Position numbers and translations under genes: made by a program
Origin: Pseudomonadota bacterium
GTDB lineage: Bacteria > Pseudomonadota > Gammaproteobacteria > Steroidobacterales > Steroidobacteraceae
NCBI GenBank assembly: GCA_021850555.1
Contig: JAJZLX010000463.1
Span: forward strand, 1-16,594
Reading direction: 5' to 3'
DNA length: 16,594 nucleotides
The notes under the pieces: generated by a model
What the model saw: the letters and a program-made list of their open reading frames with translations, nothing else
The model's database searches: none
What the model was told of the DNA's origin: nothing
In this document: in pieces, positions 15,129 to 16,594 of the stretch
Numbering within the stretch: position 1 is the first letter of the stretch
Layout: each line of letters begins with the position of its first letter

Positions 15129-15728
15129 ATGTTCCGCTCGCTCACACCGGCCGCAACGGCCCTGATCGCCGCAAACTTCGCCGTGTTTCTGCTCGAGCAG
15201 GTGGCGTTCGTCCCCATCGTGCGCCTGTTCGCGCTCTGGCCGCTCGGCCCGTATTTCCACTGGTGGCAGCTGGTGACCTTCGCCTTCATCCACGACGGCT
15301 GGCTGTACATCTTCTTCAACATGTTCGCGGTGTTCGTGTTCGCCCCGGCGCTCGAGCGATTCTGGGGCGCGCGGCGATTCCTGACGTACTACTTCGTGTG
15401 CACCGTGGCCGCCGCGCTCACCCAGCTCACCGTCCAGCGCCTGACCGGCAGCCCCGAGCCGACCATCGGCGCCTCCGGCGGCATCTTCGGCCTGCTGCTC
15501 GCCTTCGCCGTGCTGTTTCCCCGGACCCAGCTGTTGCTGCTGCTGCCGCCCATCCCCATGCCGGCGTGGCTGTTCGTCAGCATCTACGGCGTGCTCGAGC
15601 TGATCTTCGGTGTCACCGGCACCTTCGCCGACATCGCCCATTTCGCTCATCTCGGGGGCATGATCGGCGGGGCGTTGATGATGCTCTACTGGCAGTTGAG
15701 CGGCCGGGTGCGCTGGCGTCCGGGCTAG
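15129..15728 (+). CDS. Rhomboid-family intramembrane serine protease
   Basis: A 199-residue six-helix membrane protein with the rhomboid core. It has the nucleophile motif GASGG (Ser116), the partner His174 in HFAHLGGMIGG on the last helix, and the WR-like loop region LERFWGARRFL (75-85). The oxyanion side helix reads HDGWLYIFFN: His55 and Asn64 are kept, but the position that is His in GlpG (H150) is Tyr60. Cleavage within the inner membrane is therefore plausible, with altered oxyanion geometry; substrates are unknown. There is no soluble extra domain. The start has only a weak GGCGG before it. It is transcribed away from the permease remnant and 84 bp ahead of the ABC ATPase. Confidence 0.92.
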   Translation: MFRSLTPAATALIAANFAVFLLEQVAFVPIVRLFALWPLGPYFHWWQLVTFAFIHDGWLYIFFNMFAVFVFAPALERFWGARRFLTYYFVCTVAAALTQLTVQRLTGSPEPTIGASGGIFGLLLAFAVLFPRTQLLLLLPPIPMPAWLFVSIYGVLELIFGVTGTFADIAHFAHLGGMIGGALMMLYWQLSGRVRWRPG

Positions 15729-15812
15729 CGGAGCCAGCCTTCGCCCCGCGCCCGAGTTGCCTCGGGAACTTTTCTCATTTGCGTGCATCTATGGCAACCT
15801 GTGGAGGGCACC

Positions 15813-16594
15813 ATGATCAAGACCGATCACCTGTGCAAGCGCTATCAGTCGGTGACTGCCGTCGAGGACGTCACTTTCGAGGTCCGGCCGGGAGAAGTCC
15901 TCGGCTTTCTCGGGCCCAATGGCGCGGGCAAGACGACAACCATGCGCATGCTCGCCGGCTTCGTCACGCCGACCTCGGGCAGCGCCAGCATCTTCGGTCA
16001 TGACGTGCAGGGCGAGCCGCTCGCCGCCCGGCAGAGCCTCGGGTACCTGCCCGAGGGCGCACCGAGCTACGGTGAGATGCGTGTCAACGCCTTCCTCGCC
16101 TTCATCGCGGACCTGCGCGGGCTCGAAGGCGCCCGCAAGCGCGCGCGCCTGCATCATGTGATCGAGCGGCTGCAGCTCGACTCGGTGCTCGATCGGCCCA
16201 TCGAGACGCTCTCGAAGGGCTTTCGCCGCCGCGTCGGCCTCGCGCAGGCCATGATCCACGATCCGCCGGCGCTCATTCTCGATGAGCCCACGGACGGCCT
16301 CGATCCCAACCAGAAGCACGAAGTCCGCACCCTCATCAACGAGATGGCCCGCGAGAAGATCATCGTGATCTCCACGCACATCCTGGAGGAGGTCGATGCG
16401 GTCTGCACCCGGGCCATCATCATCGCGCGCGGTCGCATCGTCGCCGATGACACGCCGGTGCAGCTCGCGGCCCGCTCGCGTTACTACAACGCCGTGTCGC
16501 TGCAGCTCGAAACGGCCGAGCAGCTGGCCGAGGCCCGCGCGGCCGTCGAGGCGCTGCCCTCGGTGGCGCAGGTGGAGGTGAGCGAGCGCGATGC
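15813..16594 (+). CDS. ABC transporter ATP-binding protein, GldA-like (partial, runs off the window)
   Basis: The first 260 codons are visible, with no stop before the window ends. It powers an exporter of the ABC-2/GldA type at the inner membrane. Motifs are Walker A GPNGAGKT (34-41), a Q-loop region LGYLPEGAPSY (76-86), the signature LSKGF (133-137, a variant of LSGGQ common in this subgroup), Walker B LILDEP (154-159) and the switch His189. After residue 220 the C-terminal regulatory extension begins. GGAGG lies 5 nt before the ATG. In this family the next genes are usually an ABC-2 permease and a GldG-like auxiliary protein, which would lie just beyond the window. Confidence 0.94.
   Translation, partial: MIKTDHLCKRYQSVTAVEDVTFEVRPGEVLGFLGPNGAGKTTTMRMLAGFVTPTSGSASIFGHDVQGEPLAARQSLGYLPEGAPSYGEMRVNAFLAFIADLRGLEGARKRARLHHVIERLQLDSVLDRPIETLSKGFRRRVGLAQAMIHDPPALILDEPTDGLDPNQKHEVRTLINEMAREKIIVISTHILEEVDAVCTRAIIIARGRIVADDTPVQLAARSRYYNAVSLQLETAEQLAEARAAVEALPSVAQVEVSERD

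Noticed and set aside
12918..15788. A single 956-codon minus-strand frame
   Set aside because: Only the last 508 codons are the NodT-family protein. The upstream part crosses a frameshifted permease remnant and runs antisense to the rhomboid gene.
15789..16379. 196-codon minus-strand frame
   Set aside because: It is antisense to the ABC ATPase, whose Walker A, signature and Walker B motifs are unmistakable on the plus strand.

Overview
This is a 16.6-kb stretch of a high-GC Gram-negative chromosome. Lipoproteins, an outer-membrane efflux channel, an fdsGBACD-type formate dehydrogenase and an S-adenosylhomocysteine (SAH) riboswitch in front of ahcY all point to a beta- or gammaproteobacterium. 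I cannot place it more closely from sequence alone. I saw no rRNA, tRNA, CRISPR array, transposase or phage gene. Most genes lie on the minus strand, so the layout below is given in left-to-right coordinates while transcription mostly runs right to left.

Left part (1-1580): a gene-free end with a strong hairpin and one copy of a dispersed repeat; a predicted lipoprotein of unknown function (289-993); and a 70-residue basic helix-turn-helix-like protein (1170-1382) that has its own clear sigma70-type promoter and terminator.

S-adenosylmethionine (SAM) cycle block (1581-5458): a PfkB-family kinase (probably adenosine kinase), metK and ahcY, read in that order. Kinase and metK overlap by ATGA. 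A 234-bp spacer before ahcY holds two strong hairpins and a well-formed SAH riboswitch. Together the genes make SAM, hydrolyse the SAH left after methylation, and probably phosphorylate the released adenosine so that the hydrolase reaction is pulled forward.

C1 oxidation block (5561-12770): S-formylglutathione hydrolase (fghA), then fdsG-fdsB-fdsA-fdhD(fdsC)-fdsD, encoding a soluble NAD-dependent molybdenum (or tungsten) formate dehydrogenase with its sulfurtransferase. Together they turn S-formylglutathione into formate and then CO2 plus NADH. The formaldehyde dehydrogenase that would feed the route is not in the window. FdsA is unusual because all four ligands of the usual His-Cys3 [4Fe-4S] cluster are replaced. 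The fdsB-fdsA spacer carries a second copy of the dispersed repeat.

Right part (12918-16594): a NodT-family outer-membrane efflux lipoprotein preceded by a truncated, frameshifted ABC-2 permease remnant, i.e. a decayed export operon. Then, on the plus strand, come a rhomboid-family protease with a Tyr at a usually-His oxyanion position and the start of a GldA-like ABC transporter ATPase that runs off the window.
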